NCBI GenBank assembly: GCA_944325305.1
Contig: CALUZO010000003.1
Coordinates: 1-64,000, forward strand
Length of the DNA stretch: 64,000 nt
Origin: an uncultured Rikenellaceae bacterium
GTDB lineage: Bacteria > Bacteroidota > Bacteroidia > Bacteroidales > Rikenellaceae
Direction of reading: 5' to 3'
The notes under the pieces: model-generated
What the model saw: only the letters and a program-made list of their open reading frames with translations
The model's database searches: none
Told to the model about the DNA's origin: nothing
Position numbers and translations under genes: made by a program
Part shown: positions 55,835-63,451 of the stretch, piece by piece
How positions within the stretch are numbered: position 1 is the stretch's first letter
How the letters are laid out: each line of letters begins with the position of its first letter

Positions 55835-56755
55835 ATGAAGGAAGTAAGATTCATATACAATCCCAAATCCGGTGAAAACACCGTTGTCGGCCGTTTGGAC
55901 GAAATAATAGGCCTATACCAGTCGCACGGATACACGATAGTCCCGTTGCGGCTCGATTTTACCCAAACCGATATGGAGGTGGTCAGTGAACTCAAAGGCC
56001 GTTACGACCATCTGCTGGTGGCCGGCGGCGACGGAACTGTCAACTACATCGTCAACCTGGTGAAAGGCAACGGCATTTCGACCCCCATGGCATTCCTTCC
56101 TTCAGGTACGGCCAACGATTTCGCCACCGTACTCGGCATGCCGTCCGACATAATGGAAGCATGCAAAGAGATCCTGAACGGTCAGATATGCGATGTCGAT
56201 CTGGGAAAAGTCAACGACCGCTGGTTCGCCAACGTATTCAGCTGCGGACTGTTCACCGACATTTCGCAAAAGACACCCACCGCACTAAAAAACACTTTCG
56301 GCAAACTGGCATATTACGCGACAGGAGTTGGCGACCTTGTGCATTTCCGAAAACTGCATCTCAAAATCGAATCGGACGGCGGCAACTACGATGGTCCCTC
56401 GGTGATATTCTTCGTATTCAACGGCAAAACCGCAGGCAAACTCCGTCTGGCCTATCTCTCGGAGATCGACGACGGTATGCTCGACATTCTGATCCTCAAA
56501 GGTGACAATCCATTCGAGAGTATCCAGACCGTCATGCATTACGTTACCCTTCCGCGCAAACCGAAACGGTACCCGGCCGGAATGGAACACATACGCTGCA
56601 AAAAACTCAAGGCCGAATGCGACACGCAGGAGATTACGGATATGGACGGCCAGCCCGGACCCGGTTTCCCTGTCGAGATAACTTGCGAAAAAGGCGCCCT
56701 AAAAGTCATCCGCCCAAAAAAGCAGTCCAAAAAAAACAGAAACAAGCTCGAGTGA
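55835..56755 (+). CDS. Diacylglycerol kinase-family lipid kinase (YegS/DgkB type)
   Basis: A 306-aa soluble lipid kinase. The nucleotide motif VAGGDGTVNYIVN (about residues 65-77) and the substrate loop FLPSGTANDFA (about 88-98) are both intact, and FIYNPKSGE opens the chain. A C-terminal beta-sandwich has MDGQPGPGFPVEI, the DGE-like motif in which the usual glutamate is Q. The product is phosphorylated lipid such as phosphatidic acid; the true acceptor is not known. The tail is basic (KKQSKKNRNK). Confidence 0.9.
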   Translation: MKEVRFIYNPKSGENTVVGRLDEIIGLYQSHGYTIVPLRLDFTQTDMEVVSELKGRYDHLLVAGGDGTVNYIVNLVKGNGISTPMAFLPSGTANDFATVLGMPSDIMEACKEILNGQICDVDLGKVNDRWFANVFSCGLFTDISQKTPTALKNTFGKLAYYATGVGDLVHFRKLHLKIESDGGNYDGPSVIFFVFNGKTAGKLRLAYLSEIDDGMLDILILKGDNPFESIQTVMHYVTLPRKPKRYPAGMEHIRCKKLKAECDTQEITDMDGQPGPGFPVEITCEKGALKVIRPKKQSKKNRNKLE

Positions 56756-56965
56756 AAAAATAACGGAATCATCCTACCGCGCAAAGACCTTCATGCCACG
56801 ACTTCCGGCACACGCCGATGCCCGTCTTCAGAATAATCGAAGACCGACTTGCGAATATCCTCAGGCCCGAAAATCAGGGTCCGATACCCGGTTTTAAATA
56901 TGCTCGCATAATGAAAGTACCCGCAACGACGCAGTGTTTCACATCCGGCACCGTTATCTCACGGC

Positions 56966-57880
56966 TCAGTCCAACCCGAGCAATCCCCGCGTGATGTTCC
57001 AACGCATGATGACAAGATAACCTCCTTTGGCCGGCACAAAGGAAATGACATACCACAAAGCCAGCACCAATGTCCCTGCCCACTTCACCGCCTCGGCCAA
57101 AAGCCGCTTTACATATGCCCATCGCGATACATTCAGCGAACGAAGCCTTTCGCTGGTCCCCACCATTTTCGAAAGCCTCACCACGAAGGCACGCGTGAGT
57201 CGTTCGCGCGGAATAACATGGTCGATACGCGACTGCGGTACGTACCATATAGTTTCGCCCGCAACCTGAAGTCTGTAGGCGTAATCCTTTTCTTCACCGC
57301 CAAGAAGTTTCTTACCTGTCCGGCCGAGCGACGACGAAAACATTCCGTATTTTTCGACAGTAGATCTGCGAAGCGCGATATTGCCGCCGAAAGGATATTC
57401 GCCTTTCCTGAAGGGACGCATCTTCTCCCCCTTGTCCATAAGCCCAGAAAGGAGTACTTCAGTGTATTTCGACAGCCATTTCGGGGTTTCGTATTCATAC
57501 AGCGGTATCATTTTGCCTCCGGCTTCGGCTGCTTCCGGGTGCGAATCGAAAAACTCGAGATATACCTCGGCCCAATCCGGAGCCGGCACCTCGTCGTCGT
57601 CGAGAAAAGCAAAGTACTCCCCCACACCCTCCTTGAATCCCCGGTTACGCGCAGGCGAAATACCCTGTTCCCTCTCCAGAAACAAGCGCATGTTGATATG
57701 CGAGTCGTGAGTTTTCATGAATTCCGTCACACGCAGAGCGGTATCGTCGGTAGAGTTGTTGTCGACCACGATAAGTTCCCACAGTTCTTTCGGGAGGGAT
57801 TGGCACAGACAGCCCTCGAGCGTCCGCATAAGCGACTCAGATCTGTTGTAAGTGGCGATTATAACTGTAAGGCGTATCAT
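56966..57880 (-). CDS. Family 2 glycosyltransferase
   Basis: A 304-aa GT-A enzyme. The nucleotide-binding start is LTVIIATYNRSESLMRTL, the DXD metal motif is AFLDDDEVP (about residues 92-100), and the donor region ISPARNRGFKEG is standard. A hydrophobic helix near the C-terminus (about 262-285) anchors it to the membrane. It is transcribed alone from a full TTTG/TACATTTG promoter, with a dispersed repeat array just upstream. The sugar is unknown. Confidence 0.88.
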   Translation of the reverse strand: MIRLTVIIATYNRSESLMRTLEGCLCQSLPKELWELIVVDNNSTDDTALRVTEFMKTHDSHINMRLFLEREQGISPARNRGFKEGVGEYFAFLDDDEVPAPDWAEVYLEFFDSHPEAAEAGGKMIPLYEYETPKWLSKYTEVLLSGLMDKGEKMRPFRKGEYPFGGNIALRRSTVEKYGMFSSSLGRTGKKLLGGEEKDYAYRLQVAGETIWYVPQSRIDHVIPRERLTRAFVVRLSKMVGTSERLRSLNVSRWAYVKRLLAEAVKWAGTLVLALWYVISFVPAKGGYLVIMRWNITRGLLGLD

Positions 57881-57900
57881 GCCGGAATCGTGAATTTGTT

Positions 57901-57908
57901 CAAATGTA
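57901..57908 (-). promoter_or_regulatory. Promoter -7 element of the glycosyltransferase gene
   Basis: TACATTTG on the minus strand with TTTG 21 nt upstream, about 20 nt before the ATG. Confidence 0.7.
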
Positions 57909-57948
57909 ATGAAATTCGGGAGTATCCGCCAAATTCATTTGCAAAGAT

Positions 57949-58053
57949 GTCCGAGGCGCATCCTGCATTCTGTAAATGCAGCGAAAGCCGAGTGGCAAAC
58001 GTCAAACTCTGTTTGAAAAGTTTGTCCGAGGCGCATCCTGCATTCTGTAAATG
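57949..58053. repeat. Tandem copies of the dispersed intergenic repeat
   Basis: A 30-nt core, from GTCCGAGGCGCATCC to TGTAAATG, occurs identically at 57949-57978 and 58024-58053, 75 nt apart. It shares CCGAG-CGCATCCTG-ATTCTG-AAAT with the 45731-45882 units. The intervening part holds an AAAC-rich inverted repeat (GTCAAACTCTGTTTGAAAAG region). Confidence 0.85.
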
Positions 58054-58169
58054 TAGTAAAAAAACGTGAAATCCCGGAAGTAACAGGGGTTACATTCAAA
58101 AACCTGATGAAACGAAATCGGTTACGACAGACATACAACCAGGCCATAAGTCCGCACACCTGGCTCTGT

Positions 58170-59267
58170 CTATTTCGGGGCCTTTTTATATAGATAGATT
58201 GCTATAAGGGCGTACAACATGTTCGGAATCCAGACAGCCAGCACCGGATTGATGGTCCCCACCTTGGCGAATTCCTCAGTAAATTTGGCTATCAATATGT
58301 ATGAAAAACAAAGCGTTATGCCTATGCCGATATGAAGTCCCGTGCCACCCCGGACCTTGCGCGACGAAAGCGACACCCCTATCAGAGTCAGAATGAAGAT
58401 GGCAAAAGGATACGAGAATCTCTGTGCCCTCTCGACCTCGAAAACCGATATCATATCCGACCCTTTATCCTTTTGTTCCTTTATAAATTTGTTCAACTCG
58501 AAGATATTCATCGTTTTCACGAGCCCCCCCATATCGCCCAACTCCTCATACGAAATGTTAAGCATCGTATCGAGTTTCTCGTGTTGTTCGAAAGTTTCGA
58601 CATTGTCGACGAAAGTCCTCGTTATATAACGGTCTGACGACCAGCGTTTGGTCTGCGGATTATATTGAATCTTGTCACCGGTTTCGAGAATTGCGGTGAC
58701 CGTACTGCCCTCGTATCTCTCGATGGCAAAATAGTTCGCCATGTTCCTTTTGCCGTCGAATCCCCTGATATAGACATACGTGCCGGGCGACTCCTGAATG
58801 AATATATTATCCTCGTAGGTCTGACCACGCCCCGGTTTTATGTAGGTATTCTCGAATCCTATCCTTTTTATGTTGGCTTTGGGGATGATCATCAGGCTAA
58901 GCACCAACGAAACAAGAAATATGATGGCGGCAGATATAAAATAGGGCCACATCAAACGCTTGAAACTCATGCCACCGGACAGCATGGCTATTATCTCGGT
59001 CTGATAGGCCAGTTTAGAAGTAAAGAAAATGACGGCGATAAATACGAACAACCCTCCGAACTGATTTATGAAATACGGAATGAAATTTACTACGTACTGG
59101 GTTATGAAGGTATTCATCGGAGCTTTGTTGGTTATCAACTTGTCCATCTTTTCGACAGTGTCGAATATGATGATGACAACTATCAACAACGCAATAGCGA
59201 ACACGAAAGTCCCGATGAACTTTTTGATTATATACCTGTCCAGTATTTTTATGCCCGGAAATTTCAT
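58170..59267 (-). CDS. LptF/LptG-type permease (YjgP/YjgQ family)
   Basis: A 365-aa permease for lipopolysaccharide transport. There are three N-terminal membrane helices (about 12-34, 56-78 and 98-120), a periplasmic beta-jellyroll (about 135-260) and three C-terminal helices (about 285-305, 310-328, 335-355), the LptF/G topology. The start ILDRYIIKKFIGTFVFAIALL is typical. It takes LPS from the inner membrane with LptB and passes it to LptC. It lies 4 nt after tgt, so the two are co-transcribed; LptB is not in view. Confidence 0.9.
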   Translation of the reverse strand: MKFPGIKILDRYIIKKFIGTFVFAIALLIVVIIIFDTVEKMDKLITNKAPMNTFITQYVVNFIPYFINQFGGLFVFIAVIFFTSKLAYQTEIIAMLSGGMSFKRLMWPYFISAAIIFLVSLVLSLMIIPKANIKRIGFENTYIKPGRGQTYEDNIFIQESPGTYVYIRGFDGKRNMANYFAIERYEGSTVTAILETGDKIQYNPQTKRWSSDRYITRTFVDNVETFEQHEKLDTMLNISYEELGDMGGLVKTMNIFELNKFIKEQKDKGSDMISVFEVERAQRFSYPFAIFILTLIGVSLSSRKVRGGTGLHIGIGITLCFSYILIAKFTEEFAKVGTINPVLAVWIPNMLYALIAIYLYKKAPK

Positions 59268-59271
59268 CCTT

Positions 59272-60402
59272 TTATAATCGTCTTGCCAGTTTTTCGACCA
59301 TTACGGCCTTCCACTCGGCGAAAGTGCCGTCGGCTATCCTTTTTCCTGCTTCGTCCGTCAGCCAAAGATAGAAAGCTACATTGTGCAGCGAGGCTATCTG
59401 TGCGGCCAGCATCTCGCCGGAGATCGCCAGGTGCCGCAGGTAGGCCTTCGTGTAGTGCGTGTCCACGAAACTCCGTCCGTTCGGATCGAGCGGCGAAAAA
59501 TCGTCTTTCCACTTCTCGTTCCGGATGTTTATTATCCCTTCCGAGGTAAACAGCATCCCGTTGCGGCCGTTGCGCGTAGGCATCACGCAGTCGAACATGT
59601 CCACCCCCCTGTCGATCGCCTCCAGTATATTGACCGGAGTCCCCACTCCCATCAGATAACGCGGTTTTTCCTGCGGTAGTATGGCATTGACCACTTCTAT
59701 CATGTCGTACATGACCGGAGCAGGTTCTCCGACAGCAAGTCCGCCTATAGCATAGCCATCCGCATCGAACTGCTGCACGAACCGCGCCGCCTTCTCCCTC
59801 AGGTCGGGATAGACCACCCCCTGAACTATCGGAAACAGCGACTGATCGTATCCGTATTTCGGGCGGGTCTTTTCAAATTGCGCAAAACACCGTTCGAGCC
59901 AGCGGCAGGTCAGATCGAGCGATTTTGCGGCATATTCCCTCGGGGCATTGCCAGAAGGGCATTCATCGAACGCCATCATGATGTCGGCCCCGATCGAACG
60001 CTGGGTATCCACCACGTTCTCCGGCGTAAACAAGTGTTTGCTCCCGTCTATGTGCGAACTGAACCTGCAGCCCTCATCTTTGAGCTTCCTGCACCCGGCC
60101 AACGAAAAAACCTGAAATCCTCCGCTGTCGGTCAGTACCGGCCCGTCCCAACCCGAGAATTCGTGAACTCCGCCAGCCTTCTCGAGTATCTCGACCCCGG
60201 GTCTGAGATAGAGATGATAAGTGTTGGCAAGGATGATTTGCGCTCTGGCATCCTCTTTCAGGTCTCTGTGGAATATTCCCTTGACTGTGGCTGCCGTACC
60301 GACAGGCATGAATACAGGCGTGCGCACCACACCGTGCGGGGTCGACAACTCACCCGTGCGTGCCGCGCTCCCTTTCGCCCTATGCAACAGCCTGAAATCC
60401 AT
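59272..60402 (-). CDS. tgt: tRNA-guanine transglycosylase
   Basis: Exchanges guanine for the queuosine precursor preQ1 at tRNA position 34. The 376-aa chain has FHRDLKEDARAQIILANTYHLYLRPG, the catalytic aspartates in TDSGGFQVFSL and DMFDCVMPTRNGRNG, and is the normal length. The start is the ATG at 60402 (MDFRLLHRAK). The open frame goes up to 60561 through a dispersed repeat, but the promoter box TATCTTTG sits at 60408-60415, so those codons cannot be translated. The RNA would begin at or within a base or two of the ATG. Confidence 0.95.
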   Translation of the reverse strand: MDFRLLHRAKGSAARTGELSTPHGVVRTPVFMPVGTAATVKGIFHRDLKEDARAQIILANTYHLYLRPGVEILEKAGGVHEFSGWDGPVLTDSGGFQVFSLAGCRKLKDEGCRFSSHIDGSKHLFTPENVVDTQRSIGADIMMAFDECPSGNAPREYAAKSLDLTCRWLERCFAQFEKTRPKYGYDQSLFPIVQGVVYPDLREKAARFVQQFDADGYAIGGLAVGEPAPVMYDMIEVVNAILPQEKPRYLMGVGTPVNILEAIDRGVDMFDCVMPTRNGRNGMLFTSEGIINIRNEKWKDDFSPLDPNGRSFVDTHYTKAYLRHLAISGEMLAAQIASLHNVAFYLWLTDEAGKRIADGTFAEWKAVMVEKLARRL

Positions 60403-60407
60403 GGCGG

Positions 60408-60415
60408 CAAAGATA
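60408..60415 (-). promoter_or_regulatory. Promoter -7 element of tgt-lptF, next to the start codon
   Basis: TATCTTTG on the minus strand with TTG 20 nt upstream. Only 5 nt separate the box from the ATG at 60402, predicting a leaderless message. Confidence 0.75.
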
Positions 60416-60480
60416 AGCAAAGCCGAGTGCAATTCCAAGCACTTTCGGGAATTGCCGAGGTGCATCCTGCATTCTTCCGG
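60416..60480. repeat. Single copy of the dispersed repeat carrying the tgt promoter
   Basis: Contains CCGAG...GCATCCTGCATTCT, in the same orientation relative to the downstream gene as the copies near kdsA and the glycosyltransferase. An imperfect inverted repeat (GGAATTGC / GCAATTCC) forms the centre, and the gene-proximal end includes the tgt -33 element. Confidence 0.75.
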
Positions 60481-60615
60481 CAGATGAAAATAATCCGTAT
60501 TATCACACAGCCATATCTGCCCCCATCCTGCACTGCAAAGTTTGCGGCAGGTCCATAGCACGTATCCGTCAAATAAAATCTTCGACAGGGTGTGGTGTTT
60601 TCACGGCGGAGTTGT

Positions 60616-60623
60616 TACCTTTG
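60616..60623 (+). promoter_or_regulatory. Promoter -7 element of the glycosyltransferase-sigma-rsmG unit
   Basis: TACCTTTG, 25 nt before the ATG at 60649. Confidence 0.6.
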
Positions 60624-60648
60624 TAGGTGATTTTTTCATTGGCAAACA

Positions 60649-61812
60649 ATGCAGATCATCCCGGATACATACGAAATGCTCTCCACACGTTACGGAACGT
60701 GGGGATTGCTGCTTATGGTGACGATACTCGCTCTTTTCGCCCTGCAGCTTTACTACTATCTCGGATGCTATTCGAGCATCCCGAAATTCCGCAACCGGGC
60801 AAAAAACCGCAAGCGCGAAGTGGACGGCATTTCGGTAGTGGTGGTAATGGGAAATGACAGATGGTACGTCGAGAACGTTCTTCCACGCCTCATGAAACAG
60901 AAGTTCAGAGCCTTCGAGGTGGTTATCGTGACCGTAGGCGCCGAAGCCGAATTTCTCGACGAACTCGAAATGCTCAAACACCGCTACCCCAACCTGACGG
61001 CAACCAAGATAGACGAAGACCCCCGCTTCCCCATAAGCAACAAGATGGCCTATAATGTCGGAATCAAAGCCGCCTCCTACGAAAATATCATCCTTACGAC
61101 GACTGAAGCCATGCCCACATCGGACAGATGGCTCGAATGTATGGGGCGGGGATTCTCAACGGGCGAGGTTCTTATAGCATACTGCGGCATGGAGCAACGC
61201 AAAGGGTTCGCAAACAAGGTTATGCGCTCGGACAGGTTCATGATGTCGGTGCGCTACCTCTCGTCAGCAATCAAAGGAAAACCGTTCCGGGGTATCATCC
61301 ACAATATGGGCTTCACCAAGAGCATCTACTTCGCCCACAAAGGGTTTGACTATCTCAACATGAACCTGGGCGAAGACGACCTTTTCATAAAACGTATCGC
61401 GACGGCAAACAACACAAGCATCGTACTGCACCCGCACGCCACGATGCGACAGGTCCCGTGGGGAGGACTTCAATGGTGGAGCGAACGCCAGAGATTCTAC
61501 GCCTCGACATTCAGATTCTATCCCGATTACGCCAAAAACGCACGGGAATGGGAGACCGGAAGCAGACTGCTGTTCTTCCTCGCAGCAATAACCGCTATGG
61601 TAATCATGCCTCTCGAAATACAAATCGCCACATTGGCGATATTCATTATCCGGCTTGTCTTGGTCCGCTTCTCGATGTGGCGCGTCAGGCAGCGCCTCAA
61701 CGAACGCAGACTCGGCTGGGCACTCACATTGTACGACCTTTATTCGCCCGTAAGCGACATAGTCAATTACCTTCACCGGCTTGTACGCCCCGCACCAGGA
61801 GTATGGAGATAG
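60649..61812 (+). CDS. Membrane glycosyltransferase-like protein with degraded DXD motif
   Basis: A 387-aa GT2-like protein with an N-terminal membrane helix (about 18-42), a GT-A domain (about 58-290) and two C-terminal helices (about 305-345). The region that usually reads L-T-D-A-D-x-x-P in close relatives is ILTTTEAMPTSDRW, so both metal-binding aspartates are changed (T, E). The later GEDDLFIKR and WWSERQRFY motifs, which hold the acceptor base and the QxxRW-like segment, are kept. It may use another metal scheme or have lost transferase activity. It overlaps the sigma factor gene by 10 nt. Confidence 0.75.
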   Translation: MQIIPDTYEMLSTRYGTWGLLLMVTILALFALQLYYYLGCYSSIPKFRNRAKNRKREVDGISVVVVMGNDRWYVENVLPRLMKQKFRAFEVVIVTVGAEAEFLDELEMLKHRYPNLTATKIDEDPRFPISNKMAYNVGIKAASYENIILTTTEAMPTSDRWLECMGRGFSTGEVLIAYCGMEQRKGFANKVMRSDRFMMSVRYLSSAIKGKPFRGIIHNMGFTKSIYFAHKGFDYLNMNLGEDDLFIKRIATANNTSIVLHPHATMRQVPWGGLQWWSERQRFYASTFRFYPDYAKNAREWETGSRLLFFLAAITAMVIMPLEIQIATLAIFIIRLVLVRFSMWRVRQRLNERRLGWALTLYDLYSPVSDIVNYLHRLVRPAPGVWR

Positions 61813-62387
61813 AAAAATATATCGTCTCGACCGACCAGGAACTCATAGACATGAGTCTCGCCGGTGACGACGTGGCTTTCGAGTACCTTTTCAAACGATA
61901 CCGGGAACCCATCCTCCAACTCTATGTCCAGCGCATAGGCAACAGCGACGATGCCGCAGACCTGTTGCAGGAAACTTTCCTGAAGGTCTACCTCAAACTC
62001 GACAGCTACAATCCGAAATTCACATTCGGACAATGGGTCTATACCATAGCACGCAATACATTCATCGACTACTCACGCAAACGGCGGGATGATGTCTCCA
62101 TCGACAGCCTAACCAGCAGTTATTCCGCCATATCGCCATCGGCCGAAGCCCCTACTCCCGAAGAGAGCTATATCAACCGCCAGCAGCGGACTCAACTCGA
62201 ACAATACATGGCCAAGATGACACCGCGTTACCAACGCCTCATCGAACTCCGCTTCTTCCGCGACTACTCCTACGAAGAGATCGCAAAAGAGCTGGCCCTG
62301 CCCCTCGGAACGGTCAAGACCCAAATACACAGGGCACGAGAACAACTGTGCCGTTTCATTATCGAGAACTCAGACATAATGCCTTAA
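61803..62387 (+). CDS. ECF-type RNA polymerase sigma factor
   Basis: A 194-aa sigma-70 family factor with region 2 (about 25-95, FEYLFKRYREPILQLYVQRI, then DLLQETFLKVYLKLDSY) and region 4 (about 130-185, YQRLIELRFFRDYSYEEIAKELALPLGTVKTQIHRAREQL). The ATG at 61803 overlaps the glycosyltransferase stop. No anti-sigma gene is beside it. The linker between regions is rich in serine and proline, as in Bacteroidetes stand-alone sigma factors. It may serve envelope or ribosome stress genes, but the regulon is unknown. Confidence 0.9.
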   Translation: MEIEKYIVSTDQELIDMSLAGDDVAFEYLFKRYREPILQLYVQRIGNSDDAADLLQETFLKVYLKLDSYNPKFTFGQWVYTIARNTFIDYSRKRRDDVSIDSLTSSYSAISPSAEAPTPEESYINRQQRTQLEQYMAKMTPRYQRLIELRFFRDYSYEEIAKELALPLGTVKTQIHRAREQLCRFIIENSDIMP

Positions 62388-62391
62388 AAAT

Positions 62392-63012
62392 TTGGATACA
62401 ATCGAAAAATATTTCCCCGACACGACTCCGCAGCAACGCGAACAACTCGCCGCACTGGGAGGATTATACGCCGACTGGAACAACAAAATAAACGTCATCT
62501 CACGAAAAGACATGGAGCATTTCTATACGCGCCATGTGCTGCACTCCCTTGCCATAGCCCGCATATGCCCCTTCGACAACGGCGCAAAGGTGCTCGATAT
62601 CGGCACGGGAGGCGGTTTCCCCGGCATACCGCTGGCAATAATGTTTCCAAACGCCGAGTTCACCCTGACCGATTCCATCGGCAAGAAGATCATGGTGGTC
62701 AACGAAGTGGCCAAAGCACTCGGTCTGAGTAACGTAACCCCGCTGAACGCCCGCGTCGAAAGCATCTCAGGCAAATTCGACTACGCCGTCACACGGGCTG
62801 TGGCCGAAACCTCGACCCTCATCGGATGGGTTTGGAATAAAATAGCACCAGGACAAAAAGGCGCTCTGGCCAACGGAATACTGTGCCTCAAGGGCGGCGA
62901 TCTCACCGAAGAACTCGGCCGTACGGGGAAAAAATACGAAGAATTCCTTATCGGCAAAATGTTCGACGATACCTTCTTCGAAACAAAAAAAGTGATCTGG
63001 CTGCCCCGATGA
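62392..63012 (+). CDS. rsmG: 16S rRNA (guanine-527-N7)-methyltransferase
   Basis: A 206-aa Rossmann methyltransferase; loss of its activity gives streptomycin tolerance in other bacteria. The SAM-binding motif VLDIGTGGGFPGIPLAI and the rest (FTLTDSIGKKIMVVNEV, NARVESISGKFDYAVTRAV) are standard. The start is a TTG (62392-62394) four nt after the sigma factor stop. It closes the three-gene unit. Confidence 0.93.
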   Translation: MDTIEKYFPDTTPQQREQLAALGGLYADWNNKINVISRKDMEHFYTRHVLHSLAIARICPFDNGAKVLDIGTGGGFPGIPLAIMFPNAEFTLTDSIGKKIMVVNEVAKALGLSNVTPLNARVESISGKFDYAVTRAVAETSTLIGWVWNKIAPGQKGALANGILCLKGGDLTEELGRTGKKYEEFLIGKMFDDTFFETKKVIWLPR

Positions 63013-63296
63013 CGGAAGCCACAACTACTGCCCCATATTATCCCACTGAAAAACAAGGATCTACCGCAACCATTACTGTCGCATAAAGCACAGTTTGCCA
63101 CGCCCCACCGCAAAATAATACCAGGAAAGGTATTTCAAAACTATCGTTTTAAGGTTTAAAATAATGCAGGAAAGTGTTTTAATGTAAAATTTTTCGTATA
63201 TTTCGCAGACGTTTTCCCCGTAATTTATCGTTTTTAGCAGACCAGACGACAGGTAAACGCCGGGAGAACCAAAAACGTCAGTGCAAATATACCCAT
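63013..63296. other. Intergenic region between rsmG and tRNA-Ser
   Basis: AT-rich. A short stem (AATACC 63117-63122, GGTATT 63129-63134) may end rsmG. No gene is seen, and no consensus promoter for the tRNA was found. Confidence 0.35.
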
Positions 63297-63384
63297 GGAG
63301 AAATGACCGAGTGGCTGAAGGTGCGCGCCTGGAAAGTGCGTATACCCCAAAAGGGTATCGTGGGTTCGAATCCCGCTTTCTCCG
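63297..63384 (+). tRNA. tRNA-Ser(GGA)
   Basis: An 88-nt class II tRNA with the long variable arm (stem TACCC/GGGTA) of serine tRNAs. The anticodon loop CTGGAAA gives GGA, the acceptor stem is GGAGAAA/TTTCTCC and the discriminator is G at 63384. The CCA end is not encoded. Confidence 0.95.
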
Positions 63385-63451
63385 CTGAAACAAAAACACC
63401 TAAAAAACTAAAAAAAGACTAAAAAAGTACTAATTAATCTAAACGAAAACT

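Noticed and set aside
60403..60561. N-terminal extension of tgt
   Set aside because: Reads through a dispersed repeat and the promoter box.
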